In this document: one piece after another, positions 20,998 to 30,257 of the stretch
Layout of the letters: the number at the start of each line of letters is the position of its first letter
Numbering within the stretch: the stretch's first letter is position 1
DNA from: a virus
Direction: 5' to 3' (one strand)
Virus record (IMG/VR): IMGVR_UViG_3300037842_000651
Coordinates: 1-37,876 of that record
Length of the DNA stretch: 37,876 nucleotides
Translations under genes and position numbers: made by a program
The notes under the pieces: generated by a model
Told to the model about the DNA's origin: nothing
What the model saw: only the letters and a program-made list of their open reading frames with translations
Databases searched by the model: none

Positions 20998-22743
20998 TTA
21001 ACTTTCTTCAATATAAACTTCTTGAAGGTTGCCAGTATATTTCTCTTTCACTCGATAGTTAATTAACGCGAAATCCTTACTCACATTCCAGGTGATTTCT
21101 TCTAATTTGCATAATCTCCCGTTTGAGTCGCTAAAGTACGAATTTTGTGACAATTCGTTAAACTCTTTAAAACCGAAAGGGATACGAACATTTTTATAGA
21201 TTAAATACTGGTTCCCAAAATTATTCAAAACAAATGAACCTTTTTTGTGGAAATTGTTATAAAGATATTTAGCCGACCAGGTAGAACGATTATTTGTATT
21301 TAGCTTTAATTGATTATTTAGCTTCATCATCTTGGGAACGTTCATTAAGTCGCTGCTCAACATATTAACCCCTATTCGGTTTGAAATCCAGGCCGTAGAT
21401 TGTGCATTTCCGCCGAAAAAATTTAAAAAAGCGTTTATATTTTGAAACAATGTAAGAGCGAAATTTTCTAAACTATTTAACTTGTCTTTTCTGTTTGGCA
21501 ACTCATAAGGGATGTCAATACGGTTATATCCGTTCATTAAAACGTTTCTACTATCGGTTGTTGATATTGGCCTGGTTCTTATTTCGTAGGTGTGGCCCTT
21601 AAAATATTCTAATGAATTTGTATCTGTTTCGTCAATTTTAAAAACAATTATTTTATCTGAAATTAATTCGTTTGCGTTGGTTACGATTGATTCCTGTAAT
21701 ATGTCAGGCAATATGTAAACACTATTTTGAATCCACCAGGCCGAATCAATAACGTGCTGCTCTACAACTCCATTTTTTATCGTGTACTCTGAATAAAAAG
21801 TTTTGTTTATTAACTCAATAACTTCCCAAAGTGTATATCCAAAATCAGCCGCAGAAGGATATCCAACACCAGGCTGATGAATTGGAACGGTGTTTATTAT
21901 TTTAAATTGAGTAGCATCTTTATCTACACCCGTTTTTGAAGGCATTATCGCGATATAATCTAAATCACCTATTGAAGTATTATAAGAATATCCCAAATGT
22001 TGACAACCTTTTTGCGCTAAAGTCTTGAGGTAAATTCCTTTATGATATTTTATAGGGGAAACAATATAGGCTATTAATTCGCCTATTAAATTCGCCAAAA
22101 GGATTAACATGAACGCGGCTATTGCTGCATTCACCGCGACAACCGCCGCAGCCATTATAGCCCCCCCAGCGGCCCCCGTAACACCCCCAGCAATATCAGC
22201 GGCAACAACCCCAGCGTCATATATTACTTGCTCGATTAATTCTTTCGAGTCTTTCGTTAAGTTGTAAATACTAAAAGCCAGGAACGCGAATTCTATATAA
22301 TTAAATTCTTTTTCGTTTATATAAGGAATACTAAGATAATCGCCTGGGCCTATTGCATTAATTTCATCTAAATAACCAAACGTTAATCCACTGGCGCGGT
22401 CACGAAAATTATTGTTTCCGTCATGTTTTTTTATTCTAGCTTTCACCGTTGTAGGGTTAACAATTTCAAAATCATTTAAAAAATCCAAATAACCGTCAAA
22501 AACATTTGTTCCGTTTTCCAACATTTCTAAATTCAATCCCTCGAAAATTCCGTTTGTAGAGCCATTTACGCCGCCGCTAATGTAGTTTCTCACCAAAGCG
22601 GCGTATTGGTTAACTAAAGTGATTTGTTCCGTTGTAATCCTTGCGTTGACATTTCCTTCCTCAACACTTGCAATGATTTCTAAATCGTGAAGCTCTTGAA
22701 CCGCCGAAGAAGTGTCGCCGTCTAATATGATTTGAATAGCCAT
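20998..22743 (-). CDS. Tail hub or tip protein with internal hydrophobic domain
   Basis: The 581-residue protein follows the tape-measure gene directly (1 bp overlap), the usual place of a distal-tail or hub protein. Residues 178-228 form a Gly/Ala-rich hydrophobic stretch (AAGGAIMAAAVVAVNAAIAAFMLILLANLIGELI region) that is unusual for a virion hub and could enter the host membrane. The rest is mixed alpha/beta with no peptidase motif. Family not recognised. Confidence 0.65.
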   Translation of the reverse strand: MAIQIILDGDTSSAVQELHDLEIIASVEEGNVNARITTEQITLVNQYAALVRNYISGGVNGSTNGIFEGLNLEMLENGTNVFDGYLDFLNDFEIVNPTTVKARIKKHDGNNNFRDRASGLTFGYLDEINAIGPGDYLSIPYINEKEFNYIEFAFLAFSIYNLTKDSKELIEQVIYDAGVVAADIAGGVTGAAGGAIMAAAVVAVNAAIAAFMLILLANLIGELIAYIVSPIKYHKGIYLKTLAQKGCQHLGYSYNTSIGDLDYIAIMPSKTGVDKDATQFKIINTVPIHQPGVGYPSAADFGYTLWEVIELINKTFYSEYTIKNGVVEQHVIDSAWWIQNSVYILPDILQESIVTNANELISDKIIVFKIDETDTNSLEYFKGHTYEIRTRPISTTDSRNVLMNGYNRIDIPYELPNRKDKLNSLENFALTLFQNINAFLNFFGGNAQSTAWISNRIGVNMLSSDLMNVPKMMKLNNQLKLNTNNRSTWSAKYLYNNFHKKGSFVLNNFGNQYLIYKNVRIPFGFKEFNELSQNSYFSDSNGRLCKLEEITWNVSKDFALINYRVKEKYTGNLQEVYIEES

Positions 22744-25700
22744 TATTTTTTCAGTTTATAATGTGTTCTTTTTAGATTTCCGCTTTGCTCCACTGTTATC
22801 ACCAGGGCTTTCGTTAATTCATTAAACTTTAAATCCGAAAGAATTGGTTTGCTCCTAATTGTATTTTCTAGCGAATCAAACTTTTTTAATATTTGAGAGC
22901 TATCTTGAAAAGGGGCGTTTAATTGTGCTATTTGTGGGCGAATTAAAGCGGATGAATCGGGAACGCCTATTTGATTATCTAAAAACCCGTTTACAATTTC
23001 ATCGGTTGTTGCGTTGCCCGTCATGCTGGAAAGCTTTGGATTTAGTATTTTTTCCTTCCCGTCTGCTCTTATTAAATAGCCGTCTTTTCCTCCAAAATTT
23101 GGCTTTCCTAAAGCCGCTTCAACCGTTGTTTCTGTTCCTTTATAAAACCCAGGTAAAAATTGAAGGGTTGCCAGGAGCCTAGTCATATCATTTAAAGTTG
23201 AAGTGACTGCATCTTTGTCGCCGTTATCAATTTTTGAACTCAATAAATCCAGCCCCTCTAAAATTAATTGACGCCTATATTTTTTCTTTTCTAATTGAGC
23301 TTTTTGTCTTTCCAATTCTGCTTGTCTTTTTATTTCTGCCCCGACTGATTGCTGGGCCGTTAAATTACCTTTCGCCGCCAGTTCTTCTAATTGCTTTTCT
23401 CGGTCTTTACTTGCGGCCAGTTCTTTATCTATGTTTTCAATTTCCTTGTCTGTTTTGGCGTCTAAAATTTCAATCGCTTTTTCGGCAAAATTTTTCATAG
23501 CGTCTAACCTTTGTTTCCAAAGCTCTTTTTCTTTTTCAGCTACAACTTCCAGGCCGTCAATCTGCTTGTCTATGTTTTGAAGTTCCACCTCCTTATCGCT
23601 TATTTGTTTTTGAAGTTCTAACCACTCTTTTGAATTTTCCTTATAAAGAGCTTTTTTGTTTTCCAAAGCGGCAACATCAAGGGCTAAAAGTTTCTTTTTA
23701 AGTTCTAATTCAGCTTTTAAAATATCTTTATTAATTTCCTCTTTTGACTTTAACTTTTCTTTATCTAGTTTTTTTATTAATTTAGCTTTCTTTTTGGGGT
23801 CTGTTTCTGCGTCAACTTTCGCCATTAATTTCCTAATCTTTTTATTCGTTTCAAAAGTTCCGTTAATTAACTTTTCATTATATTCAGTTTGTAGTCTTAA
23901 CTGGGCTTCGTACAATTTTTCTTGTTCTTCGTCAAACACATTATCCCTAATTTTTTGTTGACTAACTGAGATTTCTAAAGTGAGTTCTTTAATTTTGTTT
24001 TGCAGCTCTAAACTGGTTCCTTCTAATTCAATTTTCTTTTGTAAAACTTCAATTTCCTTTTCGTTTTCTCTTATCTTATTTTTTGCTAAAAAAGTTGACA
24101 ACTCCCTTTCAGTTTGTGAAGTTTGTAAGCGGCCCCAAATAATAGAATCAAGCTCCTTATTAATTTCAACTAAACCGTCATAAATCCTTTGCCTTTTTAA
24201 CAGTTGTTTGTCTGAATCATTGCCCTGGTCTATTTGCTTATCAATTAATTTTAATCTTTGGGTTTGTAGTTTAATTTCATCCTCTAATAATTCAGCCCTT
24301 TTTGAATCGCCGCCCGTATCTCTTTTCGCCTGGGCTTCAATTTGAGCTGATAGATTAAGTTGCTCAACTATTAACGCCCTTTTTTTCGCTTGAAAATCCT
24401 CCTCAATTTCTAAAAGTTGTTTGTTTCTTAACTTGTTTAATGATATTATTAAGTCCGTTTCTGTTTTGGTTAAGTTTTTACGCTTATTTATTTCGGCTAT
24501 TTCTCTATCAAATTTTCTGTTTATTTGTTTTTTCTCCCTGGCTTCATTGTCTTTAATTGCCTGGTCGTTTAAATCTTGCAGCCTTATAAGCATGGCCGAT
24601 AAGTCGGCTTGTCTTTTTTCATACCTGGCTTTTCTTTTTGCGGCTGCTTTTTTAGCCGCTGCATCTTCGGCGTCTGCTTCCGCTATATCTGCCGCCGCTT
24701 GTTCACCAACTTTTTTCGCTTTCAACCCTTTTATTTCATCTTCTAAGGCGTCAGATTGTTTATTTAATTCCTCTTTTATTGCTTCCGCTGCGGCGGTGTC
24801 TTCGGCCGCTTGAATTTTTAGTTTTGCGAATTGACGCCGAACTAAAGGTCTTTCATAATCAGCTGAACCCTTAGTTTCAATTAAATTGTTTAGTCGGTCG
24901 TCAAAAACTTTTTTCCTTCTAGCCAATTCAAACTTTATATCATCAACTTCATCGTAGGCTGCGATTAGTTTTGTGTCTAGTTTAAACTTTTCATCTTCTA
25001 AAACTTCTAGCGTTTTTACTTCCCCTTCTTCTTTTGTTATAGCTCCTTTCGTGACATCAAGGCTTATCGCTCTTAACTTTTCAGCACTAACTTTCTTTAA
25101 CTCCTTTAAGTATTCAGCGGCCGCCGTTTGACCTTTCTCTAGCCCCTTATTGAACGCTTCTTGTTCTAAAACCGCCTGGGATGTTGCGTTGTTAAAAAGC
25201 CAAATCGCAGCAACCGCCGCCGTAATCGCCGTAATCAATAATCCGATAGGATTCATTTTTACAACCATATTGAAAAGTCGCATGGCTGCGGCGGCTTTTT
25301 TTGTTGAGCCCGTTAATAGGGCTTGAACTATCGTGTAACCGATTGTGATTGCTTTGTAAGCTTTTAAAGCGATTGTTCCTATTGTTACGGCTGATTTATA
25401 AAGAAGAAAAGCCGCCCCAGCCGCCGCGACTGTTTTAATTAACGTTTCAAGGTTCGCAGCAACGAAAAAAATCGCGTCTTTTAACCCTCCGAAAACCCCC
25501 GTTCCTTCTTCTAAATCCAATATAAATCCTTCCCAGGCTGAACCTAATAATTTTAAACTTCCGTTCAATGTGTCAAGTTGCTTGTCTGCCATTTCTTCGG
25601 CTGCACCCCCAGCATCTAGCAACCTTTGTTCTAGGTTAAAGATATCCGTTCCCGTTGCTGAAAGGATTGTTCCTACAACCGCGCCCCGTTTTCCAAACAA

Positions 25701-26942
25701 ATCTAATGAAGCCGCATTTTTATCGGTAGCCGTATTAATTTTCGTCATAGCTTGTTCAAAGGTTATCCCCCTTTTTGAAAGCTCTAAAAATACATTTCTT
25801 AACCCCGTTCCAGCCGTTGAAGCATCTAACCCCCTATCAGTTAAGGTTCCCAGCATCGCCGTAGTTCTTTCAACAGAAATACCAGCCGAATTCGCAACGG
25901 GCGCAACACTTGACATCGAGGTTGAAAACTTTTCCATGTCTAAACTAGAAGCGGTGAAACTTTTAGCCATTAAATCGACAATTCTTTGCGTATTTTCAGC
26001 CCCTAATCCGAACCCCCTTAACGTTGCCCCAGTTACTTCGGCCGCCCTGGCTAAATCTGTTCCCGTTGCCGCCGCAAGTTGTAAAGTGGCTTCGGTCATG
26101 TTTTCAATTTCGGTAGGTGAAAAGCCTAGTTTCGCAAGTTCTTTTTGAAGCCCGGAAATTTCACCAGCGGTGAATCGCGTAGTGGCTCCTAGCTCCCTGG
26201 CTTGTTTCGTAAGTGCTTCAAGTTCGGGTATCGTGGCATCAGCTAAAACAGAAGCTAAATCCGCTTGACTTTGCTCGAAATTCCTTACTATTCCTGTGAT
26301 GCTTCTGATAATTGCTAAACCTCCAATCGCTAATCCCATTGAACGCAAAGCGGCCCCAGCCCTTCCGAAAGCTTTTGGATAATTTCCGACACTCCTTTGA
26401 AATTGACCGACACTAGCGTCAACCTTTTTAAGTCGTTTATCAAGCTTTTGAGCTTCTAAACGCATTTTTCTTGTCGCCCTGGTTTCTTTGCCCTGGATTA
26501 AAATTAAATCCTTGTATCTTTTTCTTAAATCGTTTAACCTTTTAGACTGTTTTTGATATTCAGAAACTAAGCCCTTTTCAGCTAAAACTTCTTCTTTTAC
26601 GGCTTTCTTTTTTCTTGCTAATTCAATTCGGGTAGCCGCAACCGCTTTCGCTTCCGCACTTTCAGCCGTTAATAATTGAGCCGATAGCCTTTTTTTATCC
26701 CTAGCCAACTTCAACATTTCTTTTGAAACCTGGTTGACCTTTGTTATAGCTTTTTGACGCTTTTTAAGCCCTTCCGTACTTTTTTTGTCACTAGAACTTA
26801 TCATTTGCTTTTGAACAGTTAAAACGGCGTTTAATTCCGTTTTTAGCGTGTCAATAATTTTTAGTAATTCACGAAAACTGGCTTTAGTTTTTTCTAAAAA
26901 GTCTGAACTAAATATTTTATTATCATCTATTTTCTCTGACAT
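22743..26942 (-). CDS. Tail tape measure protein, TP901 type
   Basis: The 1399-residue protein sets tail length and fills the tail tube. Residues about 215-440 match the TP901 tape-measure core (FEQSQADLASVLADATIPELEAL, GATTRFTAGEISGLQKELAKLGFSP, AAATGTDLARAAEVTGATLRGFGL). Hydrophobic segments follow at about 485-590, then a very long coiled coil to about 1260 and a C-terminal domain. At the usual 0.15 nm per residue the tail would be roughly 200 nm, so a siphovirus. No lytic domain is seen. Confidence 0.95.
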   Translation of the reverse strand: MSEKIDDNKIFSSDFLEKTKASFRELLKIIDTLKTELNAVLTVQKQMISSSDKKSTEGLKKRQKAITKVNQVSKEMLKLARDKKRLSAQLLTAESAEAKAVAATRIELARKKKAVKEEVLAEKGLVSEYQKQSKRLNDLRKRYKDLILIQGKETRATRKMRLEAQKLDKRLKKVDASVGQFQRSVGNYPKAFGRAGAALRSMGLAIGGLAIIRSITGIVRNFEQSQADLASVLADATIPELEALTKQARELGATTRFTAGEISGLQKELAKLGFSPTEIENMTEATLQLAAATGTDLARAAEVTGATLRGFGLGAENTQRIVDLMAKSFTASSLDMEKFSTSMSSVAPVANSAGISVERTTAMLGTLTDRGLDASTAGTGLRNVFLELSKRGITFEQAMTKINTATDKNAASLDLFGKRGAVVGTILSATGTDIFNLEQRLLDAGGAAEEMADKQLDTLNGSLKLLGSAWEGFILDLEEGTGVFGGLKDAIFFVAANLETLIKTVAAAGAAFLLYKSAVTIGTIALKAYKAITIGYTIVQALLTGSTKKAAAAMRLFNMVVKMNPIGLLITAITAAVAAIWLFNNATSQAVLEQEAFNKGLEKGQTAAAEYLKELKKVSAEKLRAISLDVTKGAITKEEGEVKTLEVLEDEKFKLDTKLIAAYDEVDDIKFELARRKKVFDDRLNNLIETKGSADYERPLVRRQFAKLKIQAAEDTAAAEAIKEELNKQSDALEDEIKGLKAKKVGEQAAADIAEADAEDAAAKKAAAKRKARYEKRQADLSAMLIRLQDLNDQAIKDNEAREKKQINRKFDREIAEINKRKNLTKTETDLIISLNKLRNKQLLEIEEDFQAKKRALIVEQLNLSAQIEAQAKRDTGGDSKRAELLEDEIKLQTQRLKLIDKQIDQGNDSDKQLLKRQRIYDGLVEINKELDSIIWGRLQTSQTERELSTFLAKNKIRENEKEIEVLQKKIELEGTSLELQNKIKELTLEISVSQQKIRDNVFDEEQEKLYEAQLRLQTEYNEKLINGTFETNKKIRKLMAKVDAETDPKKKAKLIKKLDKEKLKSKEEINKDILKAELELKKKLLALDVAALENKKALYKENSKEWLELQKQISDKEVELQNIDKQIDGLEVVAEKEKELWKQRLDAMKNFAEKAIEILDAKTDKEIENIDKELAASKDREKQLEELAAKGNLTAQQSVGAEIKRQAELERQKAQLEKKKYRRQLILEGLDLLSSKIDNGDKDAVTSTLNDMTRLLATLQFLPGFYKGTETTVEAALGKPNFGGKDGYLIRADGKEKILNPKLSSMTGNATTDEIVNGFLDNQIGVPDSSALIRPQIAQLNAPFQDSSQILKKFDSLENTIRSKPILSDLKFNELTKALVITVEQSGNLKRTHYKLKK

Positions 26943-27453
26943 TTTTTGCTCTTATTTCTTCGGCTTCTTTTTCCATAGCTTTAACATAGGTAAAGAATCT
27001 ATTTGTTGTTGTATTTTTTCCGTCAATGGGAACTCCCTGGTATTTTTGAATAACCACTAAATCTTCTTCAAAGGTTTGTTTTTTTCCTTTGCTAGGTGTT
27101 TTCATTTCTTCCAACCTTCTTTCTTCGGCCTTAATTATTGCAGCCAAATGTCCTTTTCCCTCAACATGCATTTTTATAGTCAATAAAGCAATTTTATCTT
27201 CTTGTTCCATTACTCTTAAATGGGCTTTATTTAATCCAAAAGTTTGTAAATATTCATTATAACAATCAATCCAGGCTTCTTGTAGTTTAATGTAAAATTT
27301 AACTTTATTAAATCTTATTTTATTTTCAACTTTAACTCCATAACGATTTTCAAAATGATACATATTAGAAAGGTTGCCGTCTTTTAACATTCCTTTAAAA
27401 TTATCAATCATTAACTGGTCGTTGTTTTTATATATAACAAGTTTTTTAAACAC
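26923..27453 (-). CDS. Tail assembly chaperone candidate (GTG start or frameshift product)
   Basis: The 176-residue basic, helical protein overlaps the tape-measure gene by 20 bp, the position of a tail assembly chaperone. The reading frame opens at a GTG (27453-27451) within GGTGTTTAAAAAAC, overlapping the stop of the previous gene; a +1 shift at GTT-TAA would instead fuse the two proteins. No family is recognised. Internal ATGs lie further in, so the true start is uncertain. Confidence 0.6.
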   Translation of the reverse strand: MFKKLVIYKNNDQLMIDNFKGMLKDGNLSNMYHFENRYGVKVENKIRFNKVKFYIKLQEAWIDCYNEYLQTFGLNKAHLRVMEQEDKIALLTIKMHVEGKGHLAAIIKAEERRLEEMKTPSKGKKQTFEEDLVVIQKYQGVPIDGKNTTTNRFFTYVKAMEKEAEEIRAKNVRENR

Positions 27454-27883
27454 CTCTAAACATCATTTTAATAATTGTATTGATTAAAACTGGGATTAAT
27501 CTTTCTATAAAGATAGTCAAATTTGCTTCATTTAACTTTGTAATATCTAATCCGAATTCTGTAAAGAGGTTTGTATCTTCTTTTTGGCCGTCTGCATTTA
27601 TAAAAAAACCATTGTCAACAAAAACAATTTCAAAGCTTTCATAAAAGTCGCCTTCATCATATAGTTGAATTGGCCCCTCATCTTTGCCGTAATGAACAAC
27701 CGAAGCCGCTGAATAATTGCCTAAGAAATTTGCGTTACCAGTTGTTCCGAATTCTAATTGCCTTTTTTGTACTAATTGAATCGCTAGTTTTTCAAGTATA
27801 GGATTTTCGGACATTGTTTTTACCAATATCTTTTTCGGTCTTAGGGCCAAAAAGTTTTTCGATAATCGAATTAAAGCTTCCAT
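27446..27883 (-). CDS. Tail-region morphogenesis protein
   Basis: The 145-residue protein lies between the major tail protein and the chaperone candidate. It contains LYDEGDFYESFEIVF and GFFINADGQKEDTNLFTEFGLDI, a pattern I associate with conserved Bacteroidota phage virion-assembly proteins, but I cannot name the family. The C-terminus is hydrophobic (LIPVLINTIIKMMF). A start at 27883 is used; an internal Met begins MSENPILEKLA. A terminator lies 10 bp before the start. Confidence 0.6.
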   Translation of the reverse strand: MEALIRLSKNFLALRPKKILVKTMSENPILEKLAIQLVQKRQLEFGTTGNANFLGNYSAASVVHYGKDEGPIQLYDEGDFYESFEIVFVDNGFFINADGQKEDTNLFTEFGLDITKLNEANLTIFIERLIPVLINTIIKMMFRGV

Positions 27884-27892
27884 AATACAAAA

Positions 27893-27917
27893 AAAGCCTT
27901 ACAATCTGCAAGGCTTT
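27893..27917 (-). terminator. Rho-independent terminator
   Basis: An 8-bp stem (AAAGCCTT and AAGGCTTT) with a nine-base loop is followed on the minus strand by TTTTT GTAT. It ends the small gene 27937-28083 and limits read-through from the major tail protein gene into the tape-measure genes. Confidence 0.8.
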
Positions 27918-27936
27918 CAATATAGGCTGAATGGCC

Positions 27937-28083
27937 TTATTTAGATTTATTTAGTTTTTCAAAAACGCTATTTGTTTTTTCCCCGAAATGTCCTCCAAAC
28001 ATTTTGACAAATCTTGTTTTTTTCATTTTAAAAGGTAGTGAAAATTGAACTCCCTCTATTTTAATACTTTTGGATTTTGACAT
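27937..28083 (-). CDS. Small basic protein, 48 aa
   Basis: An ATG at 28083 opens 48 codons between two terminators. The product begins MSKSKSIKIEGVQFSLPFKM and is rich in Lys and Phe with a KMFGGHFGEKTNSVFEKL end. Nothing else occupies the gap. It follows the major tail protein terminator, so it would be expressed by read-through. Function unknown. Confidence 0.5.
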   Translation of the reverse strand: MSKSKSIKIEGVQFSLPFKMKKTRFVKMFGGHFGEKTNSVFEKLNKSK

Positions 28084-28111
28084 ATTGGATATTTAAAAGA
28101 TTATACCTACA

Positions 28112-28141
28112 AAAGCCCACAACCCGAAGGAAGTGAGCTTT
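28112..28141 (-). terminator. Terminator with UUCG tetraloop after the major tail protein gene
   Basis: On the minus strand AAAGCUCAC pairs with GUGGGCUUU (one G-U pair), with an inner CC-UUCG-GG tetraloop hairpin, then UUGUAGG. It has the same layout as the hairpin after the capsid gene. The U tract is short, so it may act as a partial terminator or an mRNA end stabiliser. Confidence 0.65.
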
Positions 28142-28158
28142 CATTTATATTAAAATAA

Positions 28159-29070
28159 TTATTGAATAATTATGTCATTAGTTCCGTCAGACATTTCTTC
28201 AAAGTCTAATCCGTCAGTACTCGCTGAAATCCTAATAACATCACCCAAACTTTGAGGAGCCCCCCAGGTAAATTCATAAACCCCAGGCGATAGTTCTTGC
28301 ATGGTAGTTCCTAAAAGGGTTCCAGGTGTTGGCGAAATCGTTGTAAAAGTAAACATTGAAATATCAAGGTCAGGCACTAAATCGCCGTAACAAGTTGTCG
28401 TGATTGTAGCCGTCACAGTGTTAATCGTTGGGTTAGTAAATACCGCGTCAACATCAAGTAGTCCATAAGGCGTATTCGCATCGTAATCAACGCCGCCCAG
28501 TACCTTAACATCAGCATCGTTTTCAGTTGGTTTCCATTGAAAAGAAATCATCATCATTGCTGGAGCTGCATCAGTTTTTTCAACATATATCGCGTCTAAC
28601 GTATCGTTGTCAATTTGAATAGGTCTGCAAGTTGTTGAGGTCGTTCCTTTCTTTGTTACTATTTGGTTCGCATCATCTAAAAAATGCCACCCGAAAGACT
28701 GAGAAACGTCTTGTTTTAATTTAGCTTCTAGTTCTCTAGGCGCGTTTACAATATACCCCGTAAAGTTTTTAAAACCGTCACGAAGTTTTACCTTCTTACC
28801 AGCGTTAGAAGTCCAAAAAACAGATTCATCCCTTACCTGGTCAACGTTAGAGAATTGGCCCACTGGGTATAATCTATCCCGAGGGTCTGCCGCGTTTAAA
28901 ATTGGTTCTAATAGGGCCCACGTAGTTAAATCCGCGTTCGCTCTACTTTTGTTCGCTCCTGTGGAGTCTTTCAACATATCAAAAAATCCTAAAACGGCAA
29001 CATCCGCGATATTCACGCACCCTGGTTCACCTAGATTTCCTAATTTGATTTTACAGTTATCTACTGCCAT
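28159..29070 (-). CDS. Major tail (tube) protein candidate with Ig-like C-terminus
   Basis: The 303-residue protein is placed two to three genes before the tape measure, is preceded by its own promoter-like box and followed by a terminator, and has no catalytic motif, all fitting the abundant tail-tube protein. Residues 1-205 would be the tube domain; about 210-300 (VTATITTTCYG...GVYEFTWGAPQSLGDVIRISAS) look like an Ig-like beta sandwich, an appended surface domain seen in tube proteins of other phages. Assigned from position and composition. Confidence 0.7.
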   Translation of the reverse strand: MAVDNCKIKLGNLGEPGCVNIADVAVLGFFDMLKDSTGANKSRANADLTTWALLEPILNAADPRDRLYPVGQFSNVDQVRDESVFWTSNAGKKVKLRDGFKNFTGYIVNAPRELEAKLKQDVSQSFGWHFLDDANQIVTKKGTTSTTCRPIQIDNDTLDAIYVEKTDAAPAMMMISFQWKPTENDADVKVLGGVDYDANTPYGLLDVDAVFTNPTINTVTATITTTCYGDLVPDLDISMFTFTTISPTPGTLLGTTMQELSPGVYEFTWGAPQSLGDVIRISASTDGLDFEEMSDGTNDIIIQ

Positions 29071-29109
29071 AATTTTAAGTTATTAAGTTATTGAAATTAA
29101 AGTTCGAAA

Positions 29110-29117
29110 CAAATATA
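29110..29117 (-). promoter_or_regulatory. Promoter -7 box for the major tail protein gene
   Basis: TATATTTG reads on the minus strand 40 bp before the start of 28159-29070. No good TTG is present at the usual distance, so the upstream part is weak. The placement would give this abundant structural gene its own transcript. Confidence 0.45.
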
Positions 29118-29124
29118 ATCATTA

Positions 29125-29865
29125 TTAAATAAATGAAGTTTTACATTTTAAATCTAAATCGCAAACCTCTCTTTTAAAGGGAATAGAAATTGAATACTCA
29201 ATTCCCGAAATTGCTTCGTTTATTAGCTTCATTATGTTATCTTCTTTTGTTGGTTTGGGCCTGGGGTTTTTAGAAACCCAAACTCCATAATTCACGCGGT
29301 TTTTTGATTTAGCTTCTGATAATTCTGCTATGTTAGGATTAAGCATTATTTTTTTCTCCCATTCAAAAACCATATTATCGGTCGGCTTAATCGCCGTTTG
29401 ATATTGTGTTAAAACGCTTTCTTTTAGAGCCCCTGGAAGCATGAATAATAGATTTAACTGGCTAGTTCTATCCAATACCCTAAGTCGGCTTAAATCCCTT
29501 GTTTCTGTCATTGGTTCTATTAAGTAAACGAAAGGCAATTTGTCAAGCCAGTATTTTTCTTCGGTTGCTAATTGTATTGCCGTTTGAAGGGGTGTGCCAT
29601 GATAAAAGAAAGGAGCGTTAATATGAAAAAAAGTTGCGTTCGGATTAACTTCGCCTTTCACCGTTATACTCATATTTATTTCAGAATCTACAACTTCGTA
29701 AAAAGAGTTATTGATTTTAATTTTATAGCATTCAAAAACCCAGAAAGTTTTACAAGTGTCAAAGGTCGTTGTTTTTGTTGCATTGTCATAAATGATGTTT
29801 GAAATTGGCTCATCAAAATTCATGCTTTCAATTATTCCTTTTATATAGTCAATAGTATTAAACAT
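29125..29865 (-). CDS. Tail completion or neck protein candidate
   Basis: The 246-residue protein is unrecognised. It lies between head-fibre-like genes and the major tail protein, the place of tail terminator and completion proteins. The middle (TPLQTAIQLATEEKYWLDKLPFVYLIEPM) and a C-terminal Cys pair (CDLDLKC) stand out. No membrane span or enzyme motif. Confidence 0.6.
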   Translation of the reverse strand: MFNTIDYIKGIIESMNFDEPISNIIYDNATKTTTFDTCKTFWVFECYKIKINNSFYEVVDSEINMSITVKGEVNPNATFFHINAPFFYHGTPLQTAIQLATEEKYWLDKLPFVYLIEPMTETRDLSRLRVLDRTSQLNLLFMLPGALKESVLTQYQTAIKPTDNMVFEWEKKIMLNPNIAELSEAKSKNRVNYGVWVSKNPRPKPTKEDNIMKLINEAISGIEYSISIPFKREVCDLDLKCKTSFI

Positions 29866-29874
29866 TTTAAAAAA

Positions 29875-30243
29875 TTAAATTTGTTGAGGTTGTTGTTTTT
29901 GGCTTATAAGTATATCTAATTTTCCGTTTATTGAAGAAATGCCTACTTTTACATCGGCTAACTCTCTATTAATTAAGTCTAATTCAGTTTTATTTTTTTC
30001 CTCATTTTTATCCATTCTTGAGTGAACACTTGAAAACTTTTTAAACATTATACTTTCGTTTTTAGAAATATTTGCTTTCATAGTGTTGTCATATTTTTCG
30101 GCGTCAATTTTTAACTGGTTTATTTCATATTTTCTTTTGTTGTCGTTCATTACCATTTTCCAATAAAAAGCCAAACCCGAACCAACTCCGACCGCTATAT
30201 ATATTACATCCATTAATCGAAAAGTTGCTTCCGTTATGTTCAT
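29875..30243 (-). CDS. Single-span membrane protein with coiled coil
   Basis: The 122-residue protein has one hydrophobic span (VIYIAVGVGSGLAFYWKMVM region, about 12-30) then a long charged coiled coil and a Gln/Pro-rich end. The layout recalls XhlA/hemolysin-type or i-spanin proteins. It lies among virion genes far from the lysis cassette, which is odd. A tail-associated or accessory lysis role is possible. Confidence 0.55.
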   Translation of the reverse strand: MNITEATFRLMDVIYIAVGVGSGLAFYWKMVMNDNKRKYEINQLKIDAEKYDNTMKANISKNESIMFKKFSSVHSRMDKNEEKNKTELDLINRELADVKVGISSINGKLDILISQKQQPQQI

Positions 30244-30257
30244 CCCTTCCTCTTTTT

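Noticed and set aside
25570-26148. A 192-codon plus-strand open frame.
   Set aside because: It is antisense to the conserved TP901 core of the tape-measure gene and reflects codon bias there; no plus-strand promoter or family motif.
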